In this document: positions 1-11,865 of the stretch, piece by piece
Layout: every line of letters begins with the position of its first letter
Numbering within the stretch: position 1 is the first letter of the stretch
Origin: Muscardinus avellanarius
Lineage: Eukaryota > Chordata > Mammalia > Rodentia > Gliridae
Direction: 5' to 3'
Assembly: GCA_963383645.1 (NCBI GenBank)
Contig: OY726565.1
Coordinates: 35,321,529 to 35,385,528 of the forward strand
DNA: 64,000 bases
Position numbers and translations under genes: made by a program
The notes under the pieces: model-generated
Told to the model about the DNA's origin: nothing
The model's input: the letters and a program-made list of their open reading frames with translations, nothing else
Databases searched by the model: none

Positions 1-90
1 TCTCTCTACCTTAGTTTCCTTATCTATAATATGGGGATAACAGTGGCACCTATCCCATAGGGTTATTCTAACAATTAGAATTAGAATTAA

Positions 91-92
<2 letters not shown>
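1..92 (+). repeat. MIR SINE, first part (interrupted)
   Basis: The MIR-type text on the + strand (a 'cctta gtttcc ttatct' block, then 'ataatatggggataa' and 'cccatagggtta') is recognisable though diverged. It resumes at about 329 after a younger SINE, so one ancient MIR was split by the later insertion. Family assignment is by recognition of the MIR core. Confidence 0.65.

Positions 93-93
<1 letters not shown>

Positions 94-132
<39 letters not shown>
94..132. repeat. (TG)n microsatellite at a SINE tail
   Basis: About 19 TG units directly abut the 3' end of the minus-strand SINE at 133-328, where the A-rich tail should be. On the SINE strand the tract reads (CA)n, so the tail probably seeded the microsatellite. 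Confidence 0.9.
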
Positions 133-133
<1 letters not shown>

Positions 134-328
134 TACTGTGGATGAAACCCAGGGACATTCTACCGCCAAGTGACATCCCCAGCCCTATATTTATTCTTTA
201 TTCTGAAAGAGGGTCTCACTAAGTTGCAGAGGGCCTCACTAAGTAACTAACGCTGGCCATGAACCTGCAATCCTCCTGTCTCAGCCTCCCAAGTACTGGG
301 ATTACAAGCATGCGCCACCACGCCCTGC
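133..328 (-). repeat. B1-dID dimeric SINE (older subfamily)
   Basis: Read on the minus strand, a B1 left arm (antisense 'cctcccaagtactgggatta' at about 286-305) joins an ID-like right arm that ends at the (TG)n tract. It belongs to the 'gtctcactaagttg' subfamily. It is inserted in the MIR whose halves flank it. Confidence 0.88.
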
Positions 329-390
329 AATACGTTAGTATTTAGAACAGTGCCTAGAACATGGTAAATGATGGCTATCATGATCAATGC
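329..390 (+). repeat. MIR SINE, 3' part
   Basis: The text 'tttagaacagtgcctagaac' followed by 'atggtaaatgatggctatcatgat' style sequence matches the MIR/L2-type 3' end and continues the MIR that starts at 1. Nothing recognisable lies from 391 to 684. Confidence 0.65.
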
Positions 391-684
391 CACTGAACCG
401 TGTATTTTCCATCAGAGAGGGATTGAGTAGCTGTGTGCTCATTCAGTATTATCAATAAAGTAATCATTACAACTATAAAAGGGTTTGATGCTCATGTTCT
501 AAATTATTACAGCCAGTCTACACAATTATTCTTTTATTCAATTACAAATAAAGGTATATATCACAAATAAATGACATTTATACTTTATGCTACTTGTCAA
601 AATGTTAATTGATAACTCTGGGGTTATATTTAAAGGAGAGTAACAAATTTTGGTCAACACTTTCGGCCTGCTTGCAGTGCCTCT

Positions 685-850
685 AGCACTGTTGTGTTTC
701 AAGTATTCACTCACTTAATTCTCACAACAACGCTGTGAGGTAGGCACTGGTTTTACCCCTCTTTTTCTTATAAGAAAGATATGTCTCAGAGAAGTGAAAT
801 GGCTTTCCCAAGGTCACCAACTAGGATAGAGTTAGACTATCTGGAATACA
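685..850 (-). repeat. MIR SINE, antisense
   Basis: Antisense MIR core: 'ttctcacaacaacgctgtga', 'ggtaggcactggttttaccc', then 'cagagaagtgaaatggcttt' and 'cccaaggtcaccaactagg'. The order of blocks is that of a reverse-oriented MIR. Confidence 0.75.
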
Positions 851-875
851 ACATGGAGGTGGTATGAAAATGTTT

Positions 876-990
876 GGAGGACGGGCTCTGGAGCCACATG
901 ACCTAGGTCTGTAACCCTAGCTGTGTCACTAATATGGAGGCCACTTATTCTCTATAAATGAGGATAATTAACTATAAGATATTGACAGCT
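876..990 (+). repeat. MIR SINE fragment
   Basis: Sense MIR blocks: 'ggacgggctctggagccaca', 'gacctaggtctgtaacccta', 'gctgtgtcactaatatggag', then a 'ctctataaatgaggataatt' tail. It faces the adjacent antisense MIR, and both are ancient. Confidence 0.65.
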
Positions 991-1038
991 CTGGAATTAG
1001 CCTCTTACAATAATATATCTTTAAAAATAATAATTTAT

Positions 1039-1250
1039 CCCGGTGTGGTGGCACACACCTGTAGTCTCAGTAGTTGAGAGGCTGAAACGAGAATCACAAG
1101 TTCTAGATCCGCCTCAGTAACTTAGCAAAGCTCTCAGACTTAGCAAGATCCTATTTCAAAACAAAAAATATAAAGGGCTGGGAGTGTAGCTCAGAGGTAG
1201 AATGTAACTGGGTTCAATACTCAGTTCTACACAATAATAATAGTGATAAT
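1039..1250 (+). repeat. B1-dID dimeric SINE, diverged
   Basis: The left arm starts 'cccggtgtggtggcacacac' and the right arm contains 'gggctgggagtgtagctcag' followed by 'aggtagaatg'. The tail has become an (ATA)/(ATAATG) rich stretch. Confidence 0.85.
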
Positions 1251-2649
1251 AATGATAATTTAATGAGGAAACCAGAGCAACATAGCTAGAGAAACTTATG
1301 TATGTAATCCCCAGCGAGAGTACAATTTGATGTCAAGATCCTGATTGTAGATATTATTCACAGGGCAGCGGGAGAATATAAAGCTACCTCACAGCCTTAC
1401 TTTTACATTTTCCTTATCACTAACTTTAATTTTGATGAATTACTTTTGAAAAAGCCATTGCAACCATAAAGATGCCATATGTTAGACATAGTCAATATCT
1501 TTCCTTGTTACAAGTAGCTGGCCAATAATATTTATAACCTAAAATGTAGTCTGGTTATAACAAGTAAAGAGACCTAAGGTTGGCTGAATCCTATGTGTTT
1601 TATTAATTGAATACTGAATTACAAGGTATAAAATCTATCAGGAGAAATAATTCAAGCAATATAAAATCATAAGGGAGCTAGAAATAGTGAAGACATTGGT
1701 AGATTAAAGTTGATTCTGTAATCCAGGTTTTACCTCTTGAATGCAAATACTGAGGTTTTTTTAAGAACAATATTCATCATTACCATAGGCTATCACTGAT
1801 TAGTTCCTGAATATAGACCTGTAATTGAATTTCATTCACAAAAGCAATACATGTTTCAGGGAAAAAAAGGAATAATCTGAAAGAATATTGAAAATACTTT
1901 AAATTGTTCTGTGCTGCTAGCTAGCATATTAGGTTTCATGGTGGGGACAAAAAGAAATAAAATCATAAGAAAGAGAAAATTGGAATTTTGAGTTCAGTGG
2001 TAACAAAAAGATATAGATTATAATGAGGAAAAGATTATTTTTGTGTTTGTGAGAAAATACTTTACAATAGTCTTAAATAGAGTGCTGGGAGAATTACCCA
2101 TAACCAAGTGTTTAACAAAGTGGAAGAAGAACCTCAGTTGCTGTTTGATTCCCCTTTCTGATAGAAAACCCACAAATGAGACCAAAGAAGGCCGGCTGCA
2201 GTAGAAATCAGCATGGAATGAGCAGAGGAGGCTCCTGAATTTGCTCAGGAATCTTAAAATAAAACTAGTCAGGTTTCACAGCATTGATTTTAGTATCACA
2301 AATGCTTCTAGCCAGGCATGGCTCCCAAGAATCAATCCTTCCAAGTTTATAAGAAAAGAATTTAGATGGCCAACAGTATTTTATTAATACACAAGGTAAT
2401 AATGACTACAACCCCTGATATCATTCTAAATATTTTTCCTCCATAAAATATTTTGTTTAGAATGTACTTTACTCCCATGATCTTATTGAATCTATATAAC
2501 CTCATGAATGTGACATTTATAAATCCTCAGTTTGAAGATGAAGAATCTATGCTTCAGAATGTTAAAAATTTTAAAAATCAAAATTATTTTAAGTTTATCT
2601 GATAATTCCAATGTTGGAGCTTCTTCCTGACTCATTTGATTGTTTTGTG
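1251..2649. other. No recognised feature
   Basis: AT-rich unassigned sequence. I see no reading frame with family signatures, no clear repeat family and no RNA gene. Highly decayed repeats could be hidden here. Confidence 0.5.
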
Positions 2650-2667
2650 TAGATATTTTCTTTTTTT

Positions 2668-2718
2668 AGTACTGGGGTTCCTGGAAACAACCCTTCTACC
2701 TCTGGGTTACACTCCCAG

Positions 2719-2768
<50 letters not shown>

Positions 2769-2895
2769 TTTTTTTTTCATTTTTCTTTTTGAAACAGGGT
2801 CTCTTAAGCCAGCACAGCTGGCTTCAAACCTGCGTGATCTTCCTGTCTCCGCCTCCCAAGCGCAGGGATTACAAGCGTGCGCCACCACGCCCAGC
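2668..2895 (-). repeat. B1-dID SINE, young subfamily A, with (TG)n in the linker
   Basis: Subfamily A signature read on the + strand: 'ctggggttcctggaaa', 'cttctacctctgggttacac', 'tcttaagccagc'. TSD 'tagatattttctt' at 2650-2662 and 2896-2908 bounds it. A (TG)n run at 2721-2766 sits in the linker between the two arms rather than at the tail. Confidence 0.93.
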
Positions 2896-2908
2896 TAGAT
2901 ATTTTCTT

Positions 2909-3600
2909 CATCCCTTATTTTTGTCTGTTTAATTTTTTATTGTATTCTAGACATGAAAGAGAACACAGTAGAGTCTAAAGTAAATTTCACTTTTGCATAG
3001 AAATATGTAAGTCTCTTCTTCCAGTCTGTTTATATGGAGACTCAGGTCAATATAGTCATGAGCATAGCTGATTTTGGATTTTGTTTCTGTGTTTACCTTT
3101 AGTCTACCTTGTGCTTCAAATTCTTCTGGCAATACCTTAGGGGGGAAAACAAGAAACCAAAGTGTTTTTTCTTAATGCATTTTAACCCAACCTTAGCTTT
3201 CAGCTTTCCTTTTTTCTCTCACACCTGGCAGGAGATCTTTCTATGTTCTTATTCTCTCCAGTGATAGACACTTACATTTTAGTGCTTCAGATCTTGGCTT
3301 TAGAGTGTAGGAGGCTTTCCTCTTATTCTGATCCAGTTTCAAAATTTAGGCAAACATGGACTCAAGGTTGGAATTTTCCTAGTTAATCTGTCCCACTACC
3401 CCACAGAGGCCAAATTCTGCTGTGAATCTTTAGTGCATCTTGTGTAGAAAAGAGTTCCTCACCTTTCTTATAATGGGAGAAGACATATCATGGACTGGTC
3501 ATTGGCCAGTTGCCTAACCCTCTTCAGAAATAGTTTTGTGCCTTTTCCCAGCTCAATCTTTGTCTGTATCCTAGAAGAGGTGGTTTGTGCTGCCTGTATA
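2909..3600. other. No recognised feature
   Basis: About 0.7 kb without a repeat signature I can name and without a supported coding frame. Confidence 0.45.
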
Positions 3601-3609
3601 CCAGTAACA

Positions 3610-3610
<1 letters not shown>

Positions 3611-3654
<44 letters not shown>
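3611..3654. repeat. (TG)n microsatellite, SINE tail
   Basis: Lies between the 5' copy of the TSD and the right arm of the SINE at 3653-3835, so it occupies the position of that SINE's A-rich tail. Confidence 0.9.
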
Positions 3655-3655
<1 letters not shown>

Positions 3656-3835
3656 TACTAGGGTTCCTGGAAACCCTTCTACCTACGGGCTACACTCCTA
3701 GACCTATTTTTTATATATATAATTTTATTTGGAAACAGGGTCTCTTAAGCCAGCGAGGCTGGCTTTGAACCTGCGCGATCCTCCTGTCTCCGCCTCCCAG
3801 CGCGGGGATTACAAGCGTGCACCACCATGCCCGGC
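3653..3835 (-). repeat. B1-dID SINE, young subfamily A
   Basis: Contains the subfamily A blocks 'agggttcctggaaaccctt' and 'ggtctcttaagccagcgag'. The TSD 'ccagtaacaag' occurs at 3601-3611 and 3836-3846 and encloses both the SINE and the (TG)n run. The B1 arm retains CpG positions ('cctgcgcgatc'), consistent with relative youth. Confidence 0.95.
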
Positions 3836-4122
3836 CCAGTAACAAGATTTTGAAGGGGACTTTATTACTTTTCTACAGTAGTTGTCATTCTTTTTGTTCA
3901 AGTCTTCACCACTATGAGAGGGCTTCTCTTGTATCACAATAAACCCTCATTAAAGAGACTACAAATGTTATAAAGGCCTATAGTATCTGTCACTCTCAGG
4001 GTTTCTAAACTGTTATGCAAGCCTATATTTTTAATTTATCAACTTGTTAAAAATAAGTTATTTTTTCAGTTGTATGAGTCTTGCCTCCATGTTCCACCAT
4101 ATGTGTTTAAATATGTCTGTGT

Positions 4123-4325
4123 TAGCCGGGTATGGTGGCGCACACTTGTAGTCCCAATGCTTGGGAGGCTGAGACAGGAGGATCGTGTAGGTTTGAAGCC
4201 AGCCTGAGCTACTTAGTGAAGCTCTCAGCAACTTAGTGAGACCCTGTTTCAAAATAAAGTGTAAAATAGGCCTGGAGGTAGAAAGCCCCTCGGTTCCACT
4301 CCAAGTACCACCAAATAAATAAATA
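4123..4325 (+). repeat. B1-dID SINE, intermediate type
   Basis: The left arm begins 'gccgggtatggtggcgcac'. The right arm reads 'ggcctggaggtagaaagccc' then 'ctcggttccactcc', a variant shared with the copy at 21851-22056. The tail is (AAAT)n running into (AT)n. Confidence 0.9.
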
Positions 4326-4454
4326 TATATATATAAATATATGTGTGTCCCATCGGCTTGGCAAAATCTGACTTACCCTAGATTCCAAGCTATTTTGTTT
4401 CAGAAAGCCTGTTTCTCTGATAAAAAATTGATTGATTATGATATATATATTTGT

Positions 4455-4637
4455 ACTGGTGATTGAACTCGGGGATATGTACTATATCCAAACCATAGCA
4501 GCAGCCCATTGTTATTATTTTTATTTTGCAACAGGGTCTCACTAAGTTGCTGAGGGCTTCACTAAATTGTTGAGGCTGGCTATGAACCTGTAATCCTCCT
4601 GTCTCAGCCTCCCAAGTACTGGGATTAAGGCATGCTA
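4455..4637 (-). repeat. B1-dID SINE, diverged
   Basis: Antisense right arm ('actggtgattgaactcgggg'), then 'caacagggtctcactaagtt', then antisense B1 ('cctcccaagtactgggatta'). The 5' end of the element is truncated. Confidence 0.85.
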
Positions 4638-4699
4638 TTATTTTATAATTTAACCAATATTATCTTATTGTTAATGTGAGGGAAATGTTTTTGCCAACT

Positions 4700-5188
4700 T
4701 TTAAAATCCTAGAAACCAGTTAATAATGCACAAGGCCGATAGATATTTATTTAAATATCAACACATATATAATTTATCACTGATCAGTAGACTACTGAAA
4801 GTTTTAAAATGCCATTTATAGCAACAATTAAAATATAAAAGCAATAGAAATATATCTAATAATACTTATGCAAGATAGTCATAGTAAAACACAAAGTTAT
4901 GATGAAGAAAGAGAATACCTAAGAAAATAAAAATGTGATTGATGTCATGCCCCAATGGTCTGCAAATCCAACACAATCCCCTCAAAACTCCCAAAAGCTG
5001 ACTTTATAGATATTAGCAAGTTGTTTCCTTGGTATTACAAAGGATAAAAAATAGCAAAACTAAATTTTGAAAGAACAAAAAATTTGGACAACTTTTGTTA
5101 CCTGATTTTGAGACTTACAAAGCTAGAGTAATCAAGAGAGCATGGCTTTGAAGAAAGGAGATAAACCAATTGAGCAAAGAGAGTACAG

Positions 5189-5195
<7 letters not shown>
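4700..5195 (+). mobile_element. Ancient L1 ORF2 fragment
   Basis: Degraded ORF2-type text on the + strand: 'ccaatggtctgcaaatccaa' leading to 'acacaatcccctcaaaactc', then 'gaaagaacaaaaaatttgg' and 'tacaaagctagagtaatcaa'. These are the recognisable L1 blocks for the region after the RT domain. It carries many stops and is far older than the L1 that follows. Confidence 0.55.

Positions 5196-5237
<42 letters not shown>
5196..5237. repeat. (TA)n microsatellite
   Basis: About 21 uninterrupted TA units lie between two L1 fragments. The tract is self-complementary. Confidence 0.95.
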
Positions 5238-5240
<3 letters not shown>

Positions 5241-5356
5241 TTTTTAAAAACAAATGGTCCAGGCTCTCTCTAAATTCTTTGGAGATCCTGTATCATTTCT
5301 ACTGTTAAATTTCTGATTTGTCTATCTGGTAATCTCTGCAATTCTGTGTTGTTGGG

Positions 5357-6095
5357 TAAAAAATGGGCAAGTAAACTAAATGAAACTTCATAAGAGAAAA
5401 AATTAAAATGGTCAATAAATGTATTAAAAATGTTCAACATCATCAGCAATGAAAGAGATGCAATCAAAACTGCCCTGAGATTTCACTTAACTCCAACTAG
5501 AATGGCAATCATTCAAAACACAAACTACAACAAATGCTGGCGAGGATGTGGAGAAGTGGGAACTCTAACACATTGTTGGTGGGATTGCAAATTAGTGCAA
5601 CCACTTTGGAAAATAGTATGGAGGATCCTCAGAAGAATGGGAATGAACCTACCATATGATCTAGCAATACCACTTTTGGGTATCTACCCAAAAGATGGAA
5701 ACCAAACTACCAGACTAATGCATGCATATCTATATTGGTAGCATCACAATTCACAATTTCCAAACTATGGAACCAGCCAAGATGTCCATCAACATATTAA
5801 TGGATTATAAAACTATGGGATATGTACACAATGGGATTTTACTCAGCTATAAAGAAGAACAAAATGATGTCATTTGCAGGAAAATGGATAGAACTAGAGA
5901 GCATTATGCTAAGTGAGATTAGTTAATACCTAATAAATTGGATGCTCTCCCTAATATGTGGAAGCTAGGGAGAAAAAGGGTCATAGGAGGAACTCTAAAG
6001 AAGAAACTATAGATAAGAAAATAAGATGTCCTAAGTAAGGGGGATGGGAGGGAGGAAGAAAAACATTTTCTAATGTTCCTCCTATGACCTTTCTT
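5357..6095 (+). mobile_element. L1 3' fragment: end of ORF2 plus start of 3' UTR
   Basis: The ORF2 C-terminal region is readable: the frame at 5430-5741 has '[20 protein letters not shown]' followed by the '[11 protein letters not shown]' block, and a second frame from 5722 continues the same homology after a frameshift. It breaks off in the 3' UTR near 6095 and lacks the usual 'gcaccaataaa' end. It is a pseudogene copy, truncated at both ends. Confidence 0.9.
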
Positions 6096-6109
6096 ACTAG
6101 AAGTCACAC

Positions 6110-6250
6110 TCATCTACTTATTAGAAGCAACAGGTTTGCTGGATCTCAAACAAGAATGTCTAGAACTGTGACCCAAATATATCTTTTATTAAATATGATT
6201 TAACTATCTCAGGCACTTTGTTATAATGACACAAAACTAAGCAAGCCAAG
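6110..6250 (+). mobile_element. MaLR-type LTR 3' remnant
   Basis: The sequence 'aactgtgacccaaatatatc' then 'ctcaggcactttgttataat' and 'gacacaaaactaagc' follows the 3' end pattern of MaLR (MST/MLT1-like) LTRs. Only the last third is present. Assignment is by pattern only. Confidence 0.55.
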
Positions 6251-6900
6251 TGCTTGGGGCTACAGCTTTCATTCTTTTGAGAGAATCATTTTTAAATCAG
6301 AATAAGTATTAATTAGCTTTTTTAAGACAGATTCAAACCAAGGCTCCCCAATAATGTTATTAGTAATTGATCTGACACTTTGATTTCAACCTATCTGATA
6401 CTGATTGTTCATTCTTAATTGTTTTCAAACCTAAAATAGCATTAAAACATATTATATACTGTATTCACCAAAACATGAACAAATTACTTATGAGTGGTGA
6501 ATGTATCTCTGAATGGTAAGAAAAATGCGTAGTTTTTAAAATCAGATTCTATGTACATTTAGTCATAGAAACATTTCTGGATGCATTTTTCTCATAATTT
6601 ATGAGATAAAATTAAAACCAACAAATTTCTAATACATGCAAGATGAAGATTCCCCAAATGGTATGCTAAGTAAATATCAGGCTCAAGAGACTACTTATTC
6701 CATGTTTTCATGTAAATAATATTCTGAAAAAAGTAAAGCTATAAGACACTTAAGGCAATAAGAATTAGGAAACTATAATATGAAACAGGAAACTAGATTC
6801 TGTGTGACTCTAGTAATTTGTGGTATTAAAGATATGCAAATACCAAACTGAACCAAAATACAAAAGCAGTAGTAAAAAATTCTGGTCACTTGAAATCAGT
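6251..6900. other. No recognised feature
   Basis: AT-rich sequence with no family I can name and no coding signal. Confidence 0.4.
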
Positions 6901-6904
6901 TTTG

Positions 6905-7290
6905 AATTTCTTTTATTTTAAAAATTTTAATCTTGCTTTTAATTGACATAATAGTTTTACATATGTATGGGGTACAGTGTGACGTTTCAGTGCATATATA
7001 TTTGGTGTAACAATCAAGTGAGGGTTTGGGGAGTATCCATCACCTTATATATTCATCATTTCTTATGATGAGAATATTCAAGATATTTTCTTGTAGCTAA
7101 TTTGAATTTTTCAGTATGATATTTTTAACCACAGTCACTGTACTATGCAATAAACATCATCACTCATTTATTTTATATAAATGTAACTTTGTACCTATTG
7201 GTCAATCTTTTCCTATTCTTACTACTCCTTACCTTCTCCAGCCTCTGGTAACATGCTGCCACCTCTTTTCACTAGTTTGCATGTTTTGAC
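6905..7290 (-). mobile_element. Ancient L1 3' UTR fragment (L1M type), antisense
   Basis: Reads like the antisense of an old mammalian L1 3' UTR: 'ttttaattgacataatagtt', 'catatgtatggggtacagtg', 'catcaccttatatattcatc', and 'cttctccagcctctggtaac'. The ordering is preserved over nearly 400 bp. Confidence 0.65.
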
Positions 7291-7914
7291 AAGAGTTTTA
7301 GAAAGATTAAGTAAGGAAATATGAGCAAAGTGCCTCTCAGTAAGGCTGAGGCATAATAGCCACACCATACATTATTTACTAGTCCTTTCTCCTCATCTCG
7401 CGTGGCTTCTTTTGCCTTACAGAAAGCATATTTTGACAGCCAAATAATTATATTTGTCATGAACCTGGGACTACCACAAACCCACTGGGAACTAAACTAG
7501 AAGGACATTATGCCAAAGGGAGAAATTTTGCCATTTACTGTTAGCAAAATCTGCATGTGCAATCCACTGAATATATAATACTTTGATGGAACTTTTTCAG
7601 CTGTTCTTCAGACAAATACGTAATTCTCATTCTTTTATAAAGATGTCTCCACTATTTGTTCCATTATTTCCTATCATACCACCTCTACGGATGTTAACTT
7701 TAAGGGCTACATTATTAATAAAGTGGGGAGTCATATCACTACCCTGCTTTACTGGGGACTTTCAGGTGAGAAACTTCTCATATCCATAATGTGAAGCTCT
7801 ATAAATGACAAAACTAAGCTAAAGGAGAATTCTATGAAGTCATAGTTGTAAATAACACAGATTGCTAGTGTGCTTTTCTTTAAATGTAACACATTCTTCA
7901 GGAGCAGCTCTGAT
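7291..7914. other. No recognised feature
   Basis: Nothing I can assign. Short frames here look like chance. Confidence 0.4.
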
Positions 7915-7918
7915 GGTA

Positions 7919-7962
<44 letters not shown>
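7915..7962. repeat. (ATG)n trinucleotide repeat
   Basis: About 15 uninterrupted ATG/GAT units with no recognisable transposon next to them. Confidence 0.95.
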
Positions 7963-10256
7963 ATATTTATATGTGGATCACCAGAGGTGTCTTCTAAGCT
8001 TCATAACTCACAAAATATGATAGTTACTTTCTGATGGCTTTACATATGAGTTAAAACCATTGAGACATAAAAATATAAGTATTTTCAAATCATACCTCCT
8101 AAGGTCAGTGCAAATATCATTTTTCCAGGAAAATGCCCATGAGCATCCACGATATCTTTCCAAATGTGAAAACTTATTTCTAAGGCTAGAAGCATTGGAA
8201 GATTTATAAACAGCAATATAAATTCACAGGTAATGCATACAGGATGCTGTTGTAGAAGCAAATAACTAACAAGACATATTTTTCATCTTTTATTACTAAT
8301 AATGAGTTATGTATATTATCTTTGATTCAACTCTAAATAATTCAACAAACACTTTTAAAAAGTGAAGTGGGTGAATTGGCATTGAATAACATGCTTTCAT
8401 AAATACAAAGAAAATTGAAAATATACCCTTTCTCCTCTGGGCATACAGTTAGAATGAGAGAAAGACATAAACACAAATACACACTCAGGAGTGCGCAGGG
8501 ACACAGGGGTAAATGCTTACAGAAAGCTAAATGTGCCTTGAAGTTTTATGGCAGGAGAAAAATCTCAGTTCTGCCTACTGGGATCTTTAAAGGCTATATT
8601 TATTAGAAATTTTTTAGTAAAGGACACCCAAGGCACAGCAAATGTTTTTCAACAAAGACAGAAGAAGTTCAAAGTATGTTCAGAAAATAGTAAAAGCACC
8701 AATATACAAAAAGCAGTACCTCAGTGAAGAGACCTCCAAAAAGTGCAGCTGGAGCCACATTTGGGATTTAGGGTGCTCTTCAATGCAAAGTTTAGCAACT
8801 CATCAGAAATGATTGTATAATCATATAAGCATTCACAAACGGAATTATAAAAGGAGATGAGAAAATTTAAGTAGAATTAAAATTCCTACTATTTTCTTTT
8901 CAAAATGTAATGAATAATCTGAGTTCTCATGTGTATGCTCAGACAACTTGTCTAGACAATAAAATGCTGAAGCTTGGTGAGAGGTCATGAAAGGGAGAAG
9001 GTAAACTATGCACCTGGGATTATTCATGGACTCATCTACAGAGGAGGACTTGGCTCAGCCTGCTTCTAATCTCTGAGATATTGACCTCTGTTTTAAAAAC
9101 CCCTCGAGTCCTTAGATTTAGATGATAGAGGAGTTTCTTATCTTCACATAGTCTAACCTTAATGATTCCACAGGCATAGAAATATCCAGTGAGTCTCCTA
9201 AGAAATAAAATACCTTTTATTCCTTCGTTCAAAGACACAGAGTACAGAAGCTTCTGGCTGGATTGCACCTCCAAGTTCAAATATTACAATATGAGATTAA
9301 ATACCAATGGCCTTAGCTATACTCTTACCTGGCCAGATCTGATCTGAGGTTAGATTTTTCTTTTGTTAAGAAATCATTTTCATAGCAGCTATATCAAAAT
9401 GTATCCTTTCACTGTACACCTGGGGAGCAGGAACACATAGTCTTTTCTCACTAGGAACATACTCTGTGAGAAGTTGCTTCTGTGGATATGAATGACTGTT
9501 GGATCAGCAGGAATCAGCCACATGTCAAAGCAGCGGGAAGCTTCTCGTCACCAGTACAACTGTGAAGTGCATCTGTGTAGGATAGGTTAAGTTTGCATAT
9601 TATCCAGAGAATCAAAGGGGAATTGATCAAAGTTAAAAATAAGCCTAAAAAGTCACTCCCGGTGGTAAAATGCAACAGAGAATAGGGGCCAGTTCAATAA
9701 AGTAGAGAAACACCTTGCAAATGAAATGTCTTTTATCTATTTTCAGCCCTCTCTATTCCCCTATGTATGAGAGTCCCTCTATGGATAATCGCCAGTTAGA
9801 ATCAGTAGACATGATTCATCAATCTACTTTAAGTTTCCTGAATATTCCCCTTATAAAGTTTAATTCATGCTCCCCAATGTACCAAAAGATGAATGTACGT
9901 CAAGTAATGATTATGTAACCTGGATTCTTTTCTTTCCTAGGTATGTCAAATTAGCAAATTCTGTTTTATCGACCCAAAGAACTGGTTTGGTATTTCAAAG
10001 TTTTTCCTGGTGATTCTGGACGTTTTAAGTCAAAGTATTTTTTCAAGGGTGTTTCTCACTTTGGAAAGTAACAGTAGTTATAAATTGATCAGCTTGCTTA
10101 TTTCTAAGAATTCTCATATGATTAGTCCAGACAAAGCATATAGAATATGCTTATATGAATATTTCATTATTCTTAAAATTGTGATTAGAAAATACTTGTC
10201 AAAGTCAGATATTTAATGTCGCTTTGTAAGGTCAGAGAGACAAGAACGTAGGTACC
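7963..10256. other. No recognised feature
   Basis: Roughly 2.3 kb without a repeat family or coding signal that I can support. It is the second longest unassigned stretch in the window and could hold old, unrecognisable repeats or regulatory sequence. Confidence 0.4.
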
Positions 10257-10683
10257 TGTTGGGAGCATTGCTAGTCTTCTGCCTTGAGGTCACCTCGGTC
10301 TGGCTTGAGAGGGGCACAAACTTCCCACCGAGTGGGTATTGTTTGCACACAGACAAATTTCCAAGAACAAACAGGACTGATAACCAGGGACCCTGACCGA
10401 TAAGCAAAGACCCTGACAGCTTCCTTGTTTACTCTTTCCTTTCCTTCACTGATTCTCCTATGATTACATTGGTGTTATTCCCTGGCTCACCCCCATGATC
10501 ATTTTACTGTTTTATGGGATTAATTTCTTTTAATGTTTTGGTTACAATCGTCAATAAAAACCAGTTGTTGGTGGAAGGACAGCAGGAGTGGAGATATCGC
10601 TTTCCTCCCCAGCCTCCTCAACTGCCATGTTTGACTCTGTTGTGATTCATGTGAAAGATTACTTCTAGTCAATCAATCAACAT
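10257..10683 (+). mobile_element. Putative solo LTR, family not assigned
   Basis: A 427-bp block opens 'tgttgggagcattgctagtc' and closes 'caatcaatcaaca', giving TG...CA ends. It has an AATAAA at about 10553 inside 'cgtcaataaaaaccag', followed by a GT-rich stretch, which is the order expected for an LTR R region. It holds more CpGs than its surroundings. I found no target-site duplication, so the ends are uncertain. Confidence 0.4.
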
Positions 10684-10787
10684 TAACACAATCAAGGGTC
10701 AGAAGACTTCACAATAAATACCTTCAATTCTAAAATCAGACTTTATTTACTGTGTATAGCAGCTCAGTATAAAACTGAAGTATAGTC

Positions 10788-10985
10788 TAAACATGGTGAT
10801 GCATAATTGATCCAATTCCAATGCTTGCAAAGCTAAGACAGGAAGATCATAGAGTTGAGGCTGGTCTCAGCAACTTAGCAAGACCCTGTTTTAAAATAAA
10901 ACAGGAATGGGGTTGTGGTTTGCGGGTAGATTGCTCATGGGTTCCAATCCCAGTGCCATACACAAAGAAGAAAAATTGAAATATA
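10788..10985 (+). repeat. B1-dID SINE, strongly diverged
   Basis: Recognisable by 'gctaagacaggaagatcata', 'cagcaacttagcaagaccct' and the right arm 'gggttccaatcccagtgcca', with a purine-rich tail. Confidence 0.8.
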
Positions 10986-11336
10986 AAATAAAGAAAGAAG
11001 ACCACACAAAATGAATGCCACTAATTCAGTTAGTAATAAGTAAACAAATTTTAGAAATCTCCTCAGAGAATCTCAGTTATTTCTTCCTCAATTTTGGGCT
11101 TACATTTTGGTAGTCATCCTGATTATGGTACTTATGGTCTGGTCATCCATGGGAGATATACTAGGAGAATTTTCTTAGTGGACATATGTGGATGATTATT
11201 ATTTTAGAAGGTAATGGCTGAGAAAAAATGACTTTTGAATCAAAGGGACCAGGGAGTAAGGAAAGATTACATGGCTTGTCAGATGACCCCAATACTGCTG
11301 CCCAGCTTCAAGGCCAATGGTAAAACATGAGGTCAC

Positions 11337-11337
<1 letters not shown>

Positions 11338-11379
<42 letters not shown>

Positions 11380-11385
11380 TGTGTT
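11338..11385. repeat. (GT)n microsatellite
   Basis: About 23 GT units with one interruption ('gtatgtgt'), flanked by unassigned sequence. Confidence 0.95.
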
Positions 11386-11865
11386 GTTATTGAGCTTGAG
11401 GAGATGGGCTGTAGGTGAGTTCAGAGTGGCTCTAGGGATATTATGGCTTTATTCTAATTGCAAAAGGAACTGTTTGAGATCAATAGTATATATTTCAGAA
11501 AAATTTCATTAAGAAATTCTGTATAAATGGGTTAAATATGTATAGCTGTTGGTTTTATTAGTAATGAGAATATAAGCTTCTTGAAAAACATAGGACCAAA
11601 AGTTAAATTATAAAAAGATGCATTTTATAATTTTAAAAATGAATAAACATTTTAATCAGAATCTAATGTATTCAAAAGTGCAAATTTTATCATATACTGA
11701 ATAATGTTTTCTGTAGTTTCTGATATTTCAGCCTCCATGTTTTCCCTGCTATATAAAGCTATTCAAGTGCTGTTGTAAATATTGCATTTTCTGATTTTAA
11801 AGAATTTTATTTAGAAAATGACCAAAGAATAAAAGAGGAATTACAAATTATAAAATTCTAAATCA

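Noticed and set aside
2595..2888. Frames rich in alternating His-Thr or Val-Cys
   Set aside because: They are translations of (TG)n/(CA)n microsatellites in SINEs. The same applies to 3490-3768, 14930-15127, 17645-17857 and 42961-43303.
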